DNA of 64,000 nucleotides from Dyadobacter sediminis (GCF_005860765.1 NZ_VCEI01000029.1:400528-464527); one strand, 5' to 3'; positions 45,101 to 53,911 are shown, numbered from the stretch's first letter. The notes: a model not told the origin generated them from the letters alone. Numbers and translations: made by a program.

Positions 45101-46782
45101 AGGGTTTTGGTGAAACTTCATCCTATACTTCCATGGATTCTACGCAGGAAGGACTGACGTTCAACGGCTCGGAAGCGATTTATGACATTGATAAAGTAAC
45201 GCTCAACATCAAAGGCGTTCCGTTTATCCAAACTGCCGATGTCAAAATTATTCCCGATGGCGGACTTGTAAGCGTGGACAGCAAAGGGAAAATAAACCCG
45301 TTGAAGAAAGCCCGTATTGAAATCGATACGCTGAATACGTCGCACCGGATGCGCGATGCCGACATCCGCATTGATTCCCGGAACCACTTTGAAGGTTCGG
45401 CTACGTATCAGTATATAACGGCAAGAAAAGATACTTTCAACATTAAAATGCAGAATTTCGAACTGAGAGAAATAGGCGCGGCAGAAGAAGGCAAACGCTC
45501 GAGATCGGATAAAGCGCCGGCTGCAATCAAGTATTATACAACGGCGCGTGCGGACGTAAAGGAAACCGAAAACCTGATTCTTTCGCCGCGCATTCAGTAC
45601 AAAGGCGGAATTAACCTGATTGCTTACGAACCTTCGCTGCAACTGGACGGATTTGTAAAACCGATGATCAAATTCAGAAAGGATTTTCAGAGCTCCTGGA
45701 TTGTTTACAAGGAATCGCCGGGCGAATCCATTTCGATCAAAATTGATAAAAACCTGAAAAACGAGCATGAAATACCGCTTTCTGTCGGCTTGCATTACAA
45801 TGAAACGAGAGGCATGTACATGTCATTTCTTTCGCCAAAGGAATCCGACGGAGACGACGATATTTACCTTGCACAAGGCGCGCTTAATTACGATGAGGAC
45901 AGCAAAGCTTTCCGGGTAATGCCTCCGCCCGGTGCTGACGGCCTTATCGACGAAGCCAACGCATTGCGATTTGATGATAAAACCGGACTGGCTACTTTTT
46001 CCGGCCAGCTGAAACTGATTCGTGATCCGTGGCTGCAATCGGTCGGTACGGGAGAAGTTCAGGTGGACAGCTCAAAATTTGCGTTCAATACGATGTTACT
46101 GATGAAACTGCCGGCACTCGAACCGATTTTACAACCTTTGGCAGCTAAAATTGTAGAAACGAATCTGGAAGAACAAAACAGTACCGCAGCAGATGACGAC
46201 GCGGAGCAACTGAACCGGAAATTATCCGCTCTGATTGGCCCGCAAGCTACGGATGCATATATAAAACTTACGGCTGCCGGCTACAAACCTTTATTCGAAG
46301 CTTCTCCGACGCTGGATGTTCCGATGCTTTTGTCCAATGTAGACCTGCATTGGTCCGCTACGCATGGTGCCTATTATTCTCAGGGTCCGATTGGCGTTGC
46401 GCATTTGGGAAGAAACAACATCAATGCACAGATGGACGGCGTTCTGGAAATCAGGCGGACAGTAGACGGTGACGAATTCAGCCTTTTTCTGCAGGCTTCG
46501 CCGGATATCTGGTACTTTTTTGATTACAAACTCGGGGAATTGGGTGTTGTTTCATCGCAAGTCGATTTCAATGATCAGATTACAGCGAAATCCAAGAATG
46601 TGAAATCCAAGGATATGACTTTGATCGGACTTGGGACTGAAGAAAAGGATTTGTTTGTTAACCGCTTTGATGACTTTTATCAGCCGGCACTCAAAAAAGC
46701 AAAACTGGTAAAAGCTGCCAAGAAAAAGCCTGTAACACCCGAAGAAAAGAAGAAAAAAGCAGAGCCGGCAGAAGGCTTCTGA
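42106..46782 (+). CDS. Very large exported protein of unknown function (1558 residues)
   Basis: I do not recognise this family. The N-terminus is a clear signal peptide (MKIIRFTLLLYFLATIGI, cleavage near ASAQ). The rest has no membrane segments. It is rich in short predicted beta strands that alternate hydrophobic and polar residues, with recurring shapes such as NATFAMVTAGDSVVFG, AKNVLLTADSLMASGD and GSEAIYDIDKVTLNI, reminiscent of stacked beta-repeat proteins. A Lys/Pro/Glu tail ends the protein. Base composition matches its neighbours, so it looks native. It follows prmA and precedes plsY on the same strand. An envelope role is possible but not shown. Confidence 0.8.
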   Translation: MKIIRFTLLLYFLATIGITASAQNLKFPDEPGQFMVQFRKLMDGSRNPQFVRPAAELDSIWTSSVNSTQQAKFINIVKTQIAKGQKAGPVLALLARNTHFFAKQSPENLDGFLNIAASSGEKYDGKGFQKILETIRSVNETNKLYAANYNSLYLLGGTYKYRFDTTNAQTANAEATVAAANDSWDTPTDSNFVIAPKSNPLPAISGPLLDLQNATFAMVTAGDSVVFGPANGSVMLKDGIFVGKNGKFNWQAAGDSSIYADLDSYSFNISQPKLLAENVTLHNERQLEAPIKGTLEYRGVKKVKGQPAPYPRFVSNGIDARLKASRKNIDYKGGFALIGMEMYSSSLSDKPSAIQVKYKDKVAFKAQSKKFMLKDSVITSSFATFSMPLGSDSLYHPGVTFKYNDDEGILKLGRAEKTDYAPLPYQDSYHKMNIWSQAMRWKFPNEKVEFLRIDGKQVVPVRLESYDYFKKEKFKDISREYGFQPLIMAANYTQTEKKSAFLAEELATKFKQNPKILRNALQRLALEEYFVYNKATDEFALSKKGILYVLANLDKADYDNFQVTSQFAANEEVANATINLPDTLLTVLGVSRFVVSDSLKIYAVPADKKLVIGKNRNFTLNGQMVASNYQFRGQNVKFDYNQFFVNVAPSDSITFTPREKFAKGQKGEVGGHVKYEKGGTFYLSDPKNKSGIQKGIKKSPRLVVPDGMIVYFDQPERGTVLYPREVFFKIPKIDMDGLDNRDVIFEGTFNSNGIIPPIQTLLKSMPDNSLGFDYKPPVTDLKLYDGKALAKFTDTLTMDNSGLHSKAVLKYLSASMTAKNVLLTADSLMASGDVASIREATIGNGYFPGVELKDYALKWFPNADSMFINTQGKSFSFYKGTTSLEGSLLLRSSGLYGNGKLKRPDSELSSPDIKFNKDGFLANRSAFSINSGDQKSSKKLLTGNNVNIDFNFKTGVANFLTDETGFGTDSSGMQIPTASYQTLIGSAKWDMNKKTILMKGFGETSSYTSMDSTQEGLTFNGSEAIYDIDKVTLNIKGVPFIQTADVKIIPDGGLVSVDSKGKINPLKKARIEIDTLNTSHRMRDADIRIDSRNHFEGSATYQYITARKDTFNIKMQNFELREIGAAEEGKRSRSDKAPAAIKYYTTARADVKETENLILSPRIQYKGGINLIAYEPSLQLDGFVKPMIKFRKDFQSSWIVYKESPGESISIKIDKNLKNEHEIPLSVGLHYNETRGMYMSFLSPKESDGDDDIYLAQGALNYDEDSKAFRVMPPPGADGLIDEANALRFDDKTGLATFSGQLKLIRDPWLQSVGTGEVQVDSSKFAFNTMLLMKLPALEPILQPLAAKIVETNLEEQNSTAADDDAEQLNRKLSALIGPQATDAYIKLTAAGYKPLFEASPTLDVPMLLSNVDLHWSATHGAYYSQGPIGVAHLGRNNINAQMDGVLEIRRTVDGDEFSLFLQASPDIWYFFDYKLGELGVVSSQVDFNDQITAKSKNVKSKDMTLIGLGTEEKDLFVNRFDDFYQPALKKAKLVKAAKKKPVTPEEKKKKAEPAEGF

Positions 46783-46928
46783 AATTGTGCATAATTTCAA
46801 TACTTTATACTAATATTTGAAAATATGCATATTAAAACTTAGTTTTACATCCCTTTTGATTGTAAATCCTCCGGCTATCTTATTTTTTGAAAAACGTTTT
46901 ATAGTCCAATAATTATGAAAATTTCAAA

Positions 46929-47585
46929 ATGAGTATTGCCTTATTAATTATTACGATTATTGCAGCCTATTTATTAGGATCTATACCCAGCTCGGTCTGG
47001 TACGGAATTGGTTACTTTGGAATTGATGTCAGAAAACACGGAAGCGGCAATGCAGGCGCAACCAACACGTTCCGGATTCTTGGAAAAAGAGCAGGCACGG
47101 TTGTCATGCTCATCGATGTACTGAAAGGCTGGACGGCAACCTGTCTGGCATCCATGCTTTTTTACATGAATGAAATCGGTGAGACTGAATTGCTTATGTA
47201 CAAGATTATTTTTGGTATCATTGCAATCATTGGTCACATTTTTCCGGTATTTGTAAATTTCAAAGGAGGAAAAGGAATTGCAACCCTGCTGGGTATGGTG
47301 CTCGCAATCCATCCCGAACTTGCTTTGCTTTGCATCACGATTTTTATCCTGACGCTCCTTGCTTCCCAGTACGTGTCGCTGAGTTCGATTCTGGCCACGC
47401 TTGCATTTCCGGTACTTTCCTGGATCGGCGTTTTTGGTCATCCGGAGCCGCTGCTGATTGTATTTGGATTTACCATGTTTGTTCTGGTCGTTTTTACGCA
47501 TCAGAAAAATATCAAAAGGCTTATGAACGGAAATGAAAGCCGCGTCAATATTTTCAAGTCCAAAGCTGAACGACGAAATTCTTAA
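46929..47585 (+). CDS. plsY: Glycerol-3-phosphate acyltransferase PlsY
   Basis: PlsY transfers an acyl group from acyl phosphate to glycerol-3-phosphate, the first step of phospholipid synthesis, in the inner membrane. The 218-residue protein has several membrane helices and the three conserved loops: GSIPSSVWYG, KHGSGNAGATNTFRILGK and VNFKGGKGIATLLG. It ends in a strong terminator. Confidence 0.96.
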   Translation: MSIALLIITIIAAYLLGSIPSSVWYGIGYFGIDVRKHGSGNAGATNTFRILGKRAGTVVMLIDVLKGWTATCLASMLFYMNEIGETELLMYKIIFGIIAIIGHIFPVFVNFKGGKGIATLLGMVLAIHPELALLCITIFILTLLASQYVSLSSILATLAFPVLSWIGVFGHPEPLLIVFGFTMFVLVVFTHQKNIKRLMNGNESRVNIFKSKAERRNS

Positions 47586-47600
47586 AAGTATATTTTGGAA

Positions 47601-47640
47601 AAATAACCCCTGAGGCAATCCTTCAGGGGTTATTTTTTTA
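47601..47640 (+). terminator. Intrinsic terminator of plsY
   Basis: AAATAACCCCTGA (47601-47613) is a perfect inverted repeat of 47623-47635 and is followed by more T residues. Confidence 0.93.
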
Positions 47641-47690
47641 ACTTGTGCGCAGTTCTATACCTATTTTGAAGACTAACCATTTTAGAAGCG

Positions 47691-49052
47691 ATGCTTGATT
47701 ATATAGATAAAAACCGTGACAGATTCCTGAATGAATTGCTGGATTTGCTCCGAATACCTTCTGTAAGCGCAGATTCCAAATTTAAAAATGACATGCTGAA
47801 AGCGGCTGAATACGTCCGTGACAGGATTCTGGAAGCTGGCGCAGATCGTGCTGAAATCTATGAAACGGCTGGGCATCCGGTTGTTTACGGCGAAAAACTT
47901 GTAGATGCTTCCCTTCCGACCGTACTGATTTACGGGCATTACGACGTACAGCCTGCCGATCCGTACGAACTCTGGGATTCGCCTCCGTTTGAGCCTGTGA
48001 TCAAAAATGACCGAATTTATGCAAGAGGTTCGTGTGATGACAAAGGACAGTTTTATATGCATATAAAGGCACTGGAAACCATGCTGGCAACCGATTCCCT
48101 TACTTGCAATGTAAAAATCATGATTGAAGGAGAAGAAGAAATCGGCTCTTCCAATCTGGGAACATTTGTAAAGGAACATCAGGAAATGCTGAAATGCGAC
48201 ACGATCCTGATTTCTGATACGAGCATTATTGCGAACGACGTTCCGTCTATTGAAACCGGTCTGCGCGGGCTGACTTACGTAGAAGTAGAAGTGATCGGTG
48301 CAAACCGCGACTTGCATTCAGGCGTTTACGGCGGCGGCGTTGCCAATCCGATTAATGTGCTTTGCGAAATGATTGCTTCTTTGAAAGATGAAAACGGGCA
48401 TATAACCATTCCCGGATTTTACGACAAAGTGGAAGAACTTACGCCGGACCAGAGAACCGCATTGAACGCAGCGCCGTTTGATCTGGAAGAATACAAGAAT
48501 GAACTTCAGATCGGCGATGTGCTTGGCGAGGAAGGCTATACAACGATTGAAAGAACGTCGGTACGCCCGACGCTGGATGTAAACGGCATCTGGGGCGGAT
48601 ACATCGGTGAAGGTGCCAAAACGGTTTTGCCTTCCAAGGCCAATGCCAAAATATCCATGCGGCTGGTTCCAAACCAGAACGATGATGAAATCTGCGAGCT
48701 GTTTACAAAGCATTTTGAATCCATTGCACCGGCTTCGGTAAAGGTGAAAGTCGTTCCGCATCACGGCGGACTTCCTTATGTGACGCCAACGGACTCGGTA
48801 GAATACAAAGCGGCGGAAATGGCCATGGAAGAGTCTTTCGGCAAAAAGCCAATCCCGACACGCGGTGGAGGAAGCATCCCGATTGTTGCGCTGTTTGAGC
48901 AGGAACTGGGCTGTAAAAGTATCTTAATGGGCTTCGGACTGGATATTGACAATCTGCATTCGCCGAACGAAAGCTATGGAATTTTTAATTATTATAAAGG
49001 AATAGAGACAATTCCCCTGTTTTTCAAGCACTATGCAGCATTGAAGAAGTAA
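47691..49052 (+). CDS. M20 family dipeptidase
   Basis: This 453-residue protein is a di-zinc M20 peptidase of the CNDP/dipeptidase group. The metal and catalytic residues are visible: His83 and Asp85 in YGHYDVQP, Asp116 in RGSCDDKGQ, and the Glu149/Glu150 pair in EGEEEIGSSN. A dimerisation domain (GLRGLTYVEVEVIG onward) splits the catalytic domain, and a late His lies in DNLHSPNES. There is no signal peptide, so it is probably cytoplasmic and hydrolyses small peptides. Confidence 0.93.
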   Translation: MLDYIDKNRDRFLNELLDLLRIPSVSADSKFKNDMLKAAEYVRDRILEAGADRAEIYETAGHPVVYGEKLVDASLPTVLIYGHYDVQPADPYELWDSPPFEPVIKNDRIYARGSCDDKGQFYMHIKALETMLATDSLTCNVKIMIEGEEEIGSSNLGTFVKEHQEMLKCDTILISDTSIIANDVPSIETGLRGLTYVEVEVIGANRDLHSGVYGGGVANPINVLCEMIASLKDENGHITIPGFYDKVEELTPDQRTALNAAPFDLEEYKNELQIGDVLGEEGYTTIERTSVRPTLDVNGIWGGYIGEGAKTVLPSKANAKISMRLVPNQNDDEICELFTKHFESIAPASVKVKVVPHHGGLPYVTPTDSVEYKAAEMAMEESFGKKPIPTRGGGSIPIVALFEQELGCKSILMGFGLDIDNLHSPNESYGIFNYYKGIETIPLFFKHYAALKK

Positions 49053-49093
49053 GTGGCCTTTACGTTAAGTTGACTTTTGTTGTTTATAAATAG

Positions 49094-49127
49094 AAAACCC
49101 GGTTGCAGTCAATCAGCCGGGTTTTTT
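49094..49127. terminator. Terminator between the M20 peptidase and DUF3050 genes
   Basis: AAAACCCGG (49094-49102) pairs with CCGGGTTTT (49117-49125), followed by T residues. The symmetric A/T flanks could serve both convergent genes. Confidence 0.88.
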
Positions 49128-49198
49128 ATTGTATTTATCCTATCCTACGGACTATAATCTGTTTATAAACAATAAATGACTTATGATACTCTTTTCAT

Positions 49199-49987
49199 TC
49201 ATACCGTCACCCGCTTGCGCGCCATAATGGAATCATAAACGCCGTCCCATAAGTCAATACGCTTTTGTAATGACGTCTTTACTGCTTCTGTCGCTTCCTG
49301 CCAGAATTCTTCATTTGTTCCGCAAAGGTTTGATGTCATTTGCAGGGCTAAATGGCTGTGATGATCGCCGTCCACTTCAATATGCCTTTCCAGATAATAT
49401 TTAAAAATGGAAATACGCTCGGGAAAATGTGCATGCAAATCATTGATAATGGAATGGAACATGTCCGGAATCAGATCCTCCCGCCCGAATGTGAAAACTG
49501 CAGCCTGAACATAATCCTTGTTGCTGCCAATAATCCCGAATGTGTTGCTGACAAACTGTGCCGCTTTCTCCGGCGTACCGGCTTTCTGAAATGCCTGTTC
49601 AAGAGCGTTGCCTTGCATCAGTTCTGAAATAAAACCGGTGATTGGTGCGGTGTCTGCACCGCATTGGCACATCGCTTCCAGGTACAGTTCAAAGTGGCTT
49701 TTTCTGTTGCCTTCCATATCAACGTCCGACTCTTCACCCAGCACGATTTCATTGATCAGATAACGGCTTTCCGGCGAGCCTTTCGGAAACCACGGAACAA
49801 CAGTACAAGTCAGGCTATTCTGCAGTGATTTCAGGAGCGACATAAAATCCCATACTGCATACGCATGATACTGCATAAATATTCCAAGGCCCTCAATATC
49901 CTGAATTGCAGCATATACTTTATGATTGATAATCTGCTGCCGAAGCGGCTCTATGCTTTTCTGGATTTGCTCAATGTGATTTTCCAT
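49199..49987 (-). CDS. DUF3050 (haem-oxygenase-like fold) protein
   Basis: This 262-residue all-helical protein fits DUF3050, a family with the haem-oxygenase-like (HDO) fold. Candidate metal ligands include the His in FMQYHAYAVWDF, the Glu in EIVLGEESDVD and the His pair in VDGDHHSHLAL, consistent with a di-iron site like that of HDO oxidases. It starts ten bases after the stop of the TPR gene upstream, so the two form an operon. The substrate is unknown. Confidence 0.85.
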   Translation of the reverse strand: MENHIEQIQKSIEPLRQQIINHKVYAAIQDIEGLGIFMQYHAYAVWDFMSLLKSLQNSLTCTVVPWFPKGSPESRYLINEIVLGEESDVDMEGNRKSHFELYLEAMCQCGADTAPITGFISELMQGNALEQAFQKAGTPEKAAQFVSNTFGIIGSNKDYVQAAVFTFGREDLIPDMFHSIINDLHAHFPERISIFKYYLERHIEVDGDHHSHLALQMTSNLCGTNEEFWQEATEAVKTSLQKRIDLWDGVYDSIMARKRVTV

Positions 49988-49997
49988 ATTCTATTAT

Positions 49998-51224
49998 TTA
50001 CCTTCTCCTCCGCTGTTCCCGCTTCATTTTTTTCAGATTGGCAATGGCAGTTTTAGCTTCTTTGTCCTGACCGGATTTTCTTTCAGCCCGGTCGTCAGCC
50101 AGTTTGTAATACTTCAATGCTTCGTCATAATTCTTTTTGGACTCCGCAATTTTACCCATTCCGATTAATGAAGAAACGTAATAACCTGCACTCAGCGAAT
50201 TGGTTTTCACAGAATAATCAATAGCCTTTTGGTAATACTGTGCAGCAAGCTCGTAATTGCGATGGTAATTCATGTTGTAAAAAGCCAGTATATAAGCTGC
50301 ATTTCGTCCGCTTACGCCTTCATAACCCGGCATGCCCTGCTCAATTTTACTGATGATATTATGTGCGGCTTTTTCCGCTTCTGCAATTTTACCGGTCACA
50401 AATGCCGTTCTGCAAAAGTACCTTTCAAAATAGGGATTATTCGGAAAAGTCTGCCACATGTACTTGGCCATTTCGTATGCTTTGCTGTTTTCATTTTCCA
50501 TGCTGTAAATCTGCAGCAGAAAATACCTGGCCTCAACCCGGGTGTAAAATGCATTATTGCCTACTTTTTCAAGCTGCTGTTCTCCGAGTTTTCTGTTGCC
50601 TTTTGGAAAAAGTGCCAGTATGGGTTTCAATATCGGGTATTCTTTCGGAATCCATTCTGCATAGTAATTGTACAAACCGTCGCCAAAAAGCAGTTCCGGC
50701 GTAAGGTCGCCGTTTCCTTTGCATTGCTCAAAATATTTCAATGACTTCTTGCCCGCAAATGCTGCTTTGGTCCAGCTTTCACGTTCCGCATAAAGGCGTC
50801 CTTTGAATGCATAGGCTGCTGTCAGGAAAAAAGCCGGTTCCACCTTGTTTTTCTGATTATCATAAAGCTCCTCCGCCAGATTGATCGTGGAATCCATTTG
50901 CGCCAGAAATGCTTTGTCATAAGCTTCATTGTCCGTATTCGGAACGATTTTCCACCATTCGGCCAGGCCCATCAGAAAGTGCGGCATCGGATGTTTCGGG
51001 TAACGGTATTTCAGCCACCGGAACTCCGTATCCGCTTCGGCAAACTTGTAATTGTAAAGCAGATTAATGGCCTCAGTTGCTTCTATCTGCACGCCGGGAT
51101 TATTGATGACCATATCATATTTCTTGTCGAGCTCCGCCGAAGAATACAATTGAGCAGAAACAGAATGAAAGGCGATGACACTTAAGAAGCAGGATTTTAT
51201 GGTGTTAACGATTATACTTTTCAT
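49998..51224 (-). CDS. Exported tetratricopeptide-repeat protein
   Basis: This 408-residue protein has a signal peptide (about 1-25, SVSAQLYSS) and TPR-like helical pairs, for example NYKFAEADTEFRWLKYRYP, NYELAAQYYQKAIDYSVKTN and NYDEALKYYKLADDRAE. It ends in a basic tail rich in Arg. It is the first gene of a two-gene minus-strand operon with the DUF3050 gene. Such proteins usually scaffold other envelope proteins. Confidence 0.85.
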   Translation of the reverse strand: MKSIIVNTIKSCFLSVIAFHSVSAQLYSSAELDKKYDMVINNPGVQIEATEAINLLYNYKFAEADTEFRWLKYRYPKHPMPHFLMGLAEWWKIVPNTDNEAYDKAFLAQMDSTINLAEELYDNQKNKVEPAFFLTAAYAFKGRLYAERESWTKAAFAGKKSLKYFEQCKGNGDLTPELLFGDGLYNYYAEWIPKEYPILKPILALFPKGNRKLGEQQLEKVGNNAFYTRVEARYFLLQIYSMENENSKAYEMAKYMWQTFPNNPYFERYFCRTAFVTGKIAEAEKAAHNIISKIEQGMPGYEGVSGRNAAYILAFYNMNYHRNYELAAQYYQKAIDYSVKTNSLSAGYYVSSLIGMGKIAESKKNYDEALKYYKLADDRAERKSGQDKEAKTAIANLKKMKREQRRRR

Positions 51225-51397
51225 AGTTGTGGTAAAATGTGTTTTAATTAACGTGTGTTCTTTAATTTACGTTTATCATCCGCCGGGTTTTTGAAAAAAG
51301 AGTTAATATTGATGCTCAGAGTATTCACTGTATTTTATCAAAGACCTGAATTCATCTTTCCCGTCCCGAAAATGGATAAAGAACGTCACCAATTATT

Positions 51398-51925
51398 ATG
51401 ATTAACATTCTGGATAAAACTTTTGTCCCTTTTATATCCCGAAGCAGCATTGAAAGCCGGATCGCTGAACTGGCAGATCAGATCGGTAAGGATTATGCAG
51501 GACGCAACCCGGTATTTATTGTGGTTCTCAACGGCGCTTTTCTTTTTGCCGGCGAACTTGTCAAAAACATTTCATTAACCTGCGAAATTACTTTTATCCG
51601 GTTTTCCTCCTATTCACAAACCGAATCGACCGGAAATGTAAGACAAATTATCGGAATGGAAGAAAGCATTGAAAACCGCGACATCATTATTGTGGAAGAT
51701 ATCGTCGATACCGGCCTTACTATGGCGCATTTGTTAAAGCAAATAAAGGATCGTTCCCCAAAATCAGTTGAAATCGCCACATTGCTGCACAAACCCGAAG
51801 CACTGAAAACGCCGATTGATATGCGCTATGTCGGCTTCGAAATTGACAACAAATTTGTAGTCGGTTACGGCTTGGATTACGATGGTTTCGGACGCAACCT
51901 GGATTCTTTATACGTTCTGGCCTGA
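51398..51925 (+). CDS. hpt: Hypoxanthine phosphoribosyltransferase
   Basis: The enzyme salvages hypoxanthine or guanine to the nucleotide with PRPP. The 175-residue protein has the PRPP-binding motif IIVEDIVDTGLTMAHLL near residues 95-111, the flexible-loop region SSYSQTESTG, and the late VGYGLDYDGFGRNLD segment. The downstream nuclease gene begins nine bases later, so cotranscription is likely. Confidence 0.95.
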   Translation: MINILDKTFVPFISRSSIESRIAELADQIGKDYAGRNPVFIVVLNGAFLFAGELVKNISLTCEITFIRFSSYSQTESTGNVRQIIGMEESIENRDIIIVEDIVDTGLTMAHLLKQIKDRSPKSVEIATLLHKPEALKTPIDMRYVGFEIDNKFVVGYGLDYDGFGRNLDSLYVLA

Positions 51926-51933
51926 TTAAATAC

Positions 51934-53340
51934 ATGAACATGCAAATACAGTTTTTTGGAGCAGCAAGAACCGTTACCGGGAGCAAGCACCTTGTAACGA
52001 CCGAAAAAGGAACCCGAATTTTGCTCGACTGCGGCTTGTTTCAGGGAATCCAGACGGATGAAGCCAATCAGAATTTTGGTTTTAATCCTTCGGAAATTGA
52101 TTATCTCATTTTGTCTCATGCGCACATTGATCATTCGGGACTCATTCCCCGGCTTGCAAAGCAGGGTTTCAAAGGCCCGATTTACTGTACTTCAGCTACG
52201 GCCGATCTTTGCCGCGTGATGCTGCTGGACAGCGCGCATATTCAGGAAAAAGACCTGGAACGGGTTAACCGCCGCCGGCAAAAACAGAACCGACCGCTTA
52301 TTGAAGAATTGTATAATACAGAAGATGCCGTTCATGCATTGAGCCTGTTTCAGGAAGTTCAGTACAACAAGCCTTTTTTTCTGGGAAATGATAAAGAGGT
52401 TTCGGTACTTCTTACGGATGCAGCGCACTTGCTGGGCAGTGCCGCCGTGCATTTGACATTTCAGGATAACGGACATGCAAAGCAAGTAACTTTTACCGGC
52501 GACATCGGCCGTCCGGATGATCATATTCTCCGCAGGCCGGACGCTTTTCCGCAAGCTGATGTTATTATTTGCGAATCAACTTACGGCGACCGTTTGCACG
52601 AAAAAGAAGGCGACATGCAGGCGCACCTTTTAAAGATTGTGCGGGAAACCTGCGTAGAACGCAAAGGTAAACTGATTATTCCAGCCTTCGCCATTGACCG
52701 TACGCAGGAACTTATTTATGCGCTGGACCAGCTTTCCAGTTCAGGAAAACTGCCCCAGATTCCGGTTTATATCGACAGTCCACTGGCTGTCCGCGCCACA
52801 GGCATTATGAAAGCGCATGACGAATGCTTCAATCCTGAAATTCTGGAATACATAGAAAAAGACGGCGATGCCTTTGCATTTCCATATCTGCATTACATTT
52901 CCGAGACAAGCGAATCTATTGCGCTGAATGGTAAAAAAGAACCTTGCATCATTATTTCCTCATCCGGAATGGCCGAAGCAGGCCGGGTCAAGCACCATAT
53001 AAAAAATAACATAGAAGACCCGAAATGCACGGTTTTGCTTGTGGGCTACGCTTCTGGCAATACGCTTGCCGGCGCTTTGAAACGCGGCGACAAACAAGTT
53101 GATATCTTTGGAGAAAAGTACGATGTAAACTGCCATATTGCCAATCTGGATTCCTTTTCCGGGCATGGCGATTACAATGAAATGCTTGCTTTTCTGGCCT
53201 GCCAGAATCCGGAAAAAGTGGAAAAAGTATTTCTGGTTCACGGCGAATACGAAACGCAGCTTTCTTTTAAACAGAAGCTGGAAAATGCCGGATTTAAAAA
53301 TGTTTACATTCCGGAATTGTTTGAAAGCGTAAAAATTTAG
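51934..53340 (+). CDS. Metallo-beta-lactamase-fold RNA nuclease (beta-CASP/CPSF-like)
   Basis: This 468-residue protein is a zinc-dependent RNase of the RNase J/CPSF73-like group. It has the metal motif SHAHIDHSGL, a beta-CASP domain (GKLIIPAFAIDRTQELIYAL, IIISSSGMAEAGRVKHHI) and the terminal RMMBL domain (SGHGDYNEML, VFLVHGEYETQLSF). It follows hpt by nine bases. It probably processes or degrades RNA. An in-frame ATG two codons later (51940) is an equally possible start. Confidence 0.92.
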   Translation: MNMQIQFFGAARTVTGSKHLVTTEKGTRILLDCGLFQGIQTDEANQNFGFNPSEIDYLILSHAHIDHSGLIPRLAKQGFKGPIYCTSATADLCRVMLLDSAHIQEKDLERVNRRRQKQNRPLIEELYNTEDAVHALSLFQEVQYNKPFFLGNDKEVSVLLTDAAHLLGSAAVHLTFQDNGHAKQVTFTGDIGRPDDHILRRPDAFPQADVIICESTYGDRLHEKEGDMQAHLLKIVRETCVERKGKLIIPAFAIDRTQELIYALDQLSSSGKLPQIPVYIDSPLAVRATGIMKAHDECFNPEILEYIEKDGDAFAFPYLHYISETSESIALNGKKEPCIIISSSGMAEAGRVKHHIKNNIEDPKCTVLLVGYASGNTLAGALKRGDKQVDIFGEKYDVNCHIANLDSFSGHGDYNEMLAFLACQNPEKVEKVFLVHGEYETQLSFKQKLENAGFKNVYIPELFESVKI

Positions 53341-53380
53341 AGAAAATATGCACTTTAATGTTTTTGTAACCTCAAAAGAC

Positions 53381-53412
53381 TTGTAAAGTCCAAAACATTA
53401 TTACTATTTTTG
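53381..53412 (+). promoter_or_regulatory. Promoter of tRNA-Leu (Bacteroidota consensus)
   Basis: A TTG at 53381-53383 is followed after 21 bases by TATTTTTG at 53405-53412, an exact TAnnTTTG -7 box. The tRNA begins 17 bases later, leaving a short 5' leader. Confidence 0.75.
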
Positions 53413-53429
53413 CCAACCAGTTTTTCAAT

Positions 53430-53513
53430 GCCGAAGTGGTGAAATTGGTAGACACGCACGTTTCAGAGGCGTGTGGGGATTGCCCTGTGCGGGTTCGAGT
53501 CCCGCCTTCGGCA
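53430..53513 (+). tRNA. tRNA-Leu (anticodon CAG)
   Basis: The 84-base class II tRNA folds with acceptor arms GCCGAAG and CTTCGGC, discriminator A, a D arm containing ATTGGTAGA, and an anticodon stem CACGT/GCGTG with the loop TTCAGAG (anticodon CAG, reading CUG). It has a long variable arm and a T arm GCGGG-TTCGAGT-CCCGC. The CCA end is not encoded. Confidence 0.96.
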
Positions 53514-53514
53514 C

Positions 53515-53549
53515 AAAACGCCGTTCTTGCTTGCAGGAACGGCGTTTTT
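53515..53549 (+). terminator. Intrinsic terminator of tRNA-Leu
   Basis: AAAACGCCGTTC (53515-53526) is complementary to GAACGGCGTTTT (53537-53548), with further T residues. The right arm is part of a direct repeat copied at 59505-59534. Confidence 0.92.
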
Positions 53550-53557
53550 GATTTTTG
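53528..53557 (+). repeat. 30-bp direct repeat, left copy at the tRNA-Leu terminator
   Basis: This 30-base segment begins TGCTTGCAGGAACGG and recurs at 59505-59534 with 28 of 30 bases identical. It starts 15 bases after the tRNA 3' end and includes the right arm of the tRNA terminator. The two copies bracket about 5.9 kb that holds three secreted-protein genes. Confidence 0.7.
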
Positions 53558-53593
53558 GAGCAAAACACACTTGCGGTATGGAGCCGGATTTAG

Positions 53594-53800
53594 ATTAACA
53601 GAACTCATACATCGAATTATAAACATTGCTCCTATAACCCGCTTGTAGACCAAACGGGTAAAAGAGATTATGAATCCTATGGTAGTACGGGTTCTATCGG
53701 ATTTTATGTTATTGAAAAGAGAAGACTTTTACAACAAGGGCAGAAAGGATTGCTCATTTACATAAAAGAAATATCGGAAGCCATACTTTCAACTGCCTGA
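53594..53800 (+). pseudogene. Possible gene remnant, 68 codons without a start
   Basis: A stop-to-stop frame of 68 codons has protein-like composition (for example DYESYGSTGSIGFYVIEKRR and QQGQKGLLIYIKEISEAI) but lacks an ATG, GTG or useful TTG at its start. I do not recognise the family. It could be the 3' end of a gene destroyed when the flanking segment was rearranged, or chance. The rest of 53558-53911 shows no other feature. Confidence 0.25.
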
Positions 53801-53911
53801 AAGGATTAGCTATGGTAGTTACACAATACTATCTTTTATATTTTAGAGTAGCTGTTATAATTCTTATATATAACAGCTACTCCAAAAAACTTAGGATAAC
53901 ATTGCAAGAAT

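Noticed and set aside
45118..45795. 225-codon frame on the minus strand inside the giant exported protein gene
   Set aside because: It lies antisense to a well-supported 1558-codon gene and its product is rich in Arg, Phe and Cys, as expected for a shadow frame.
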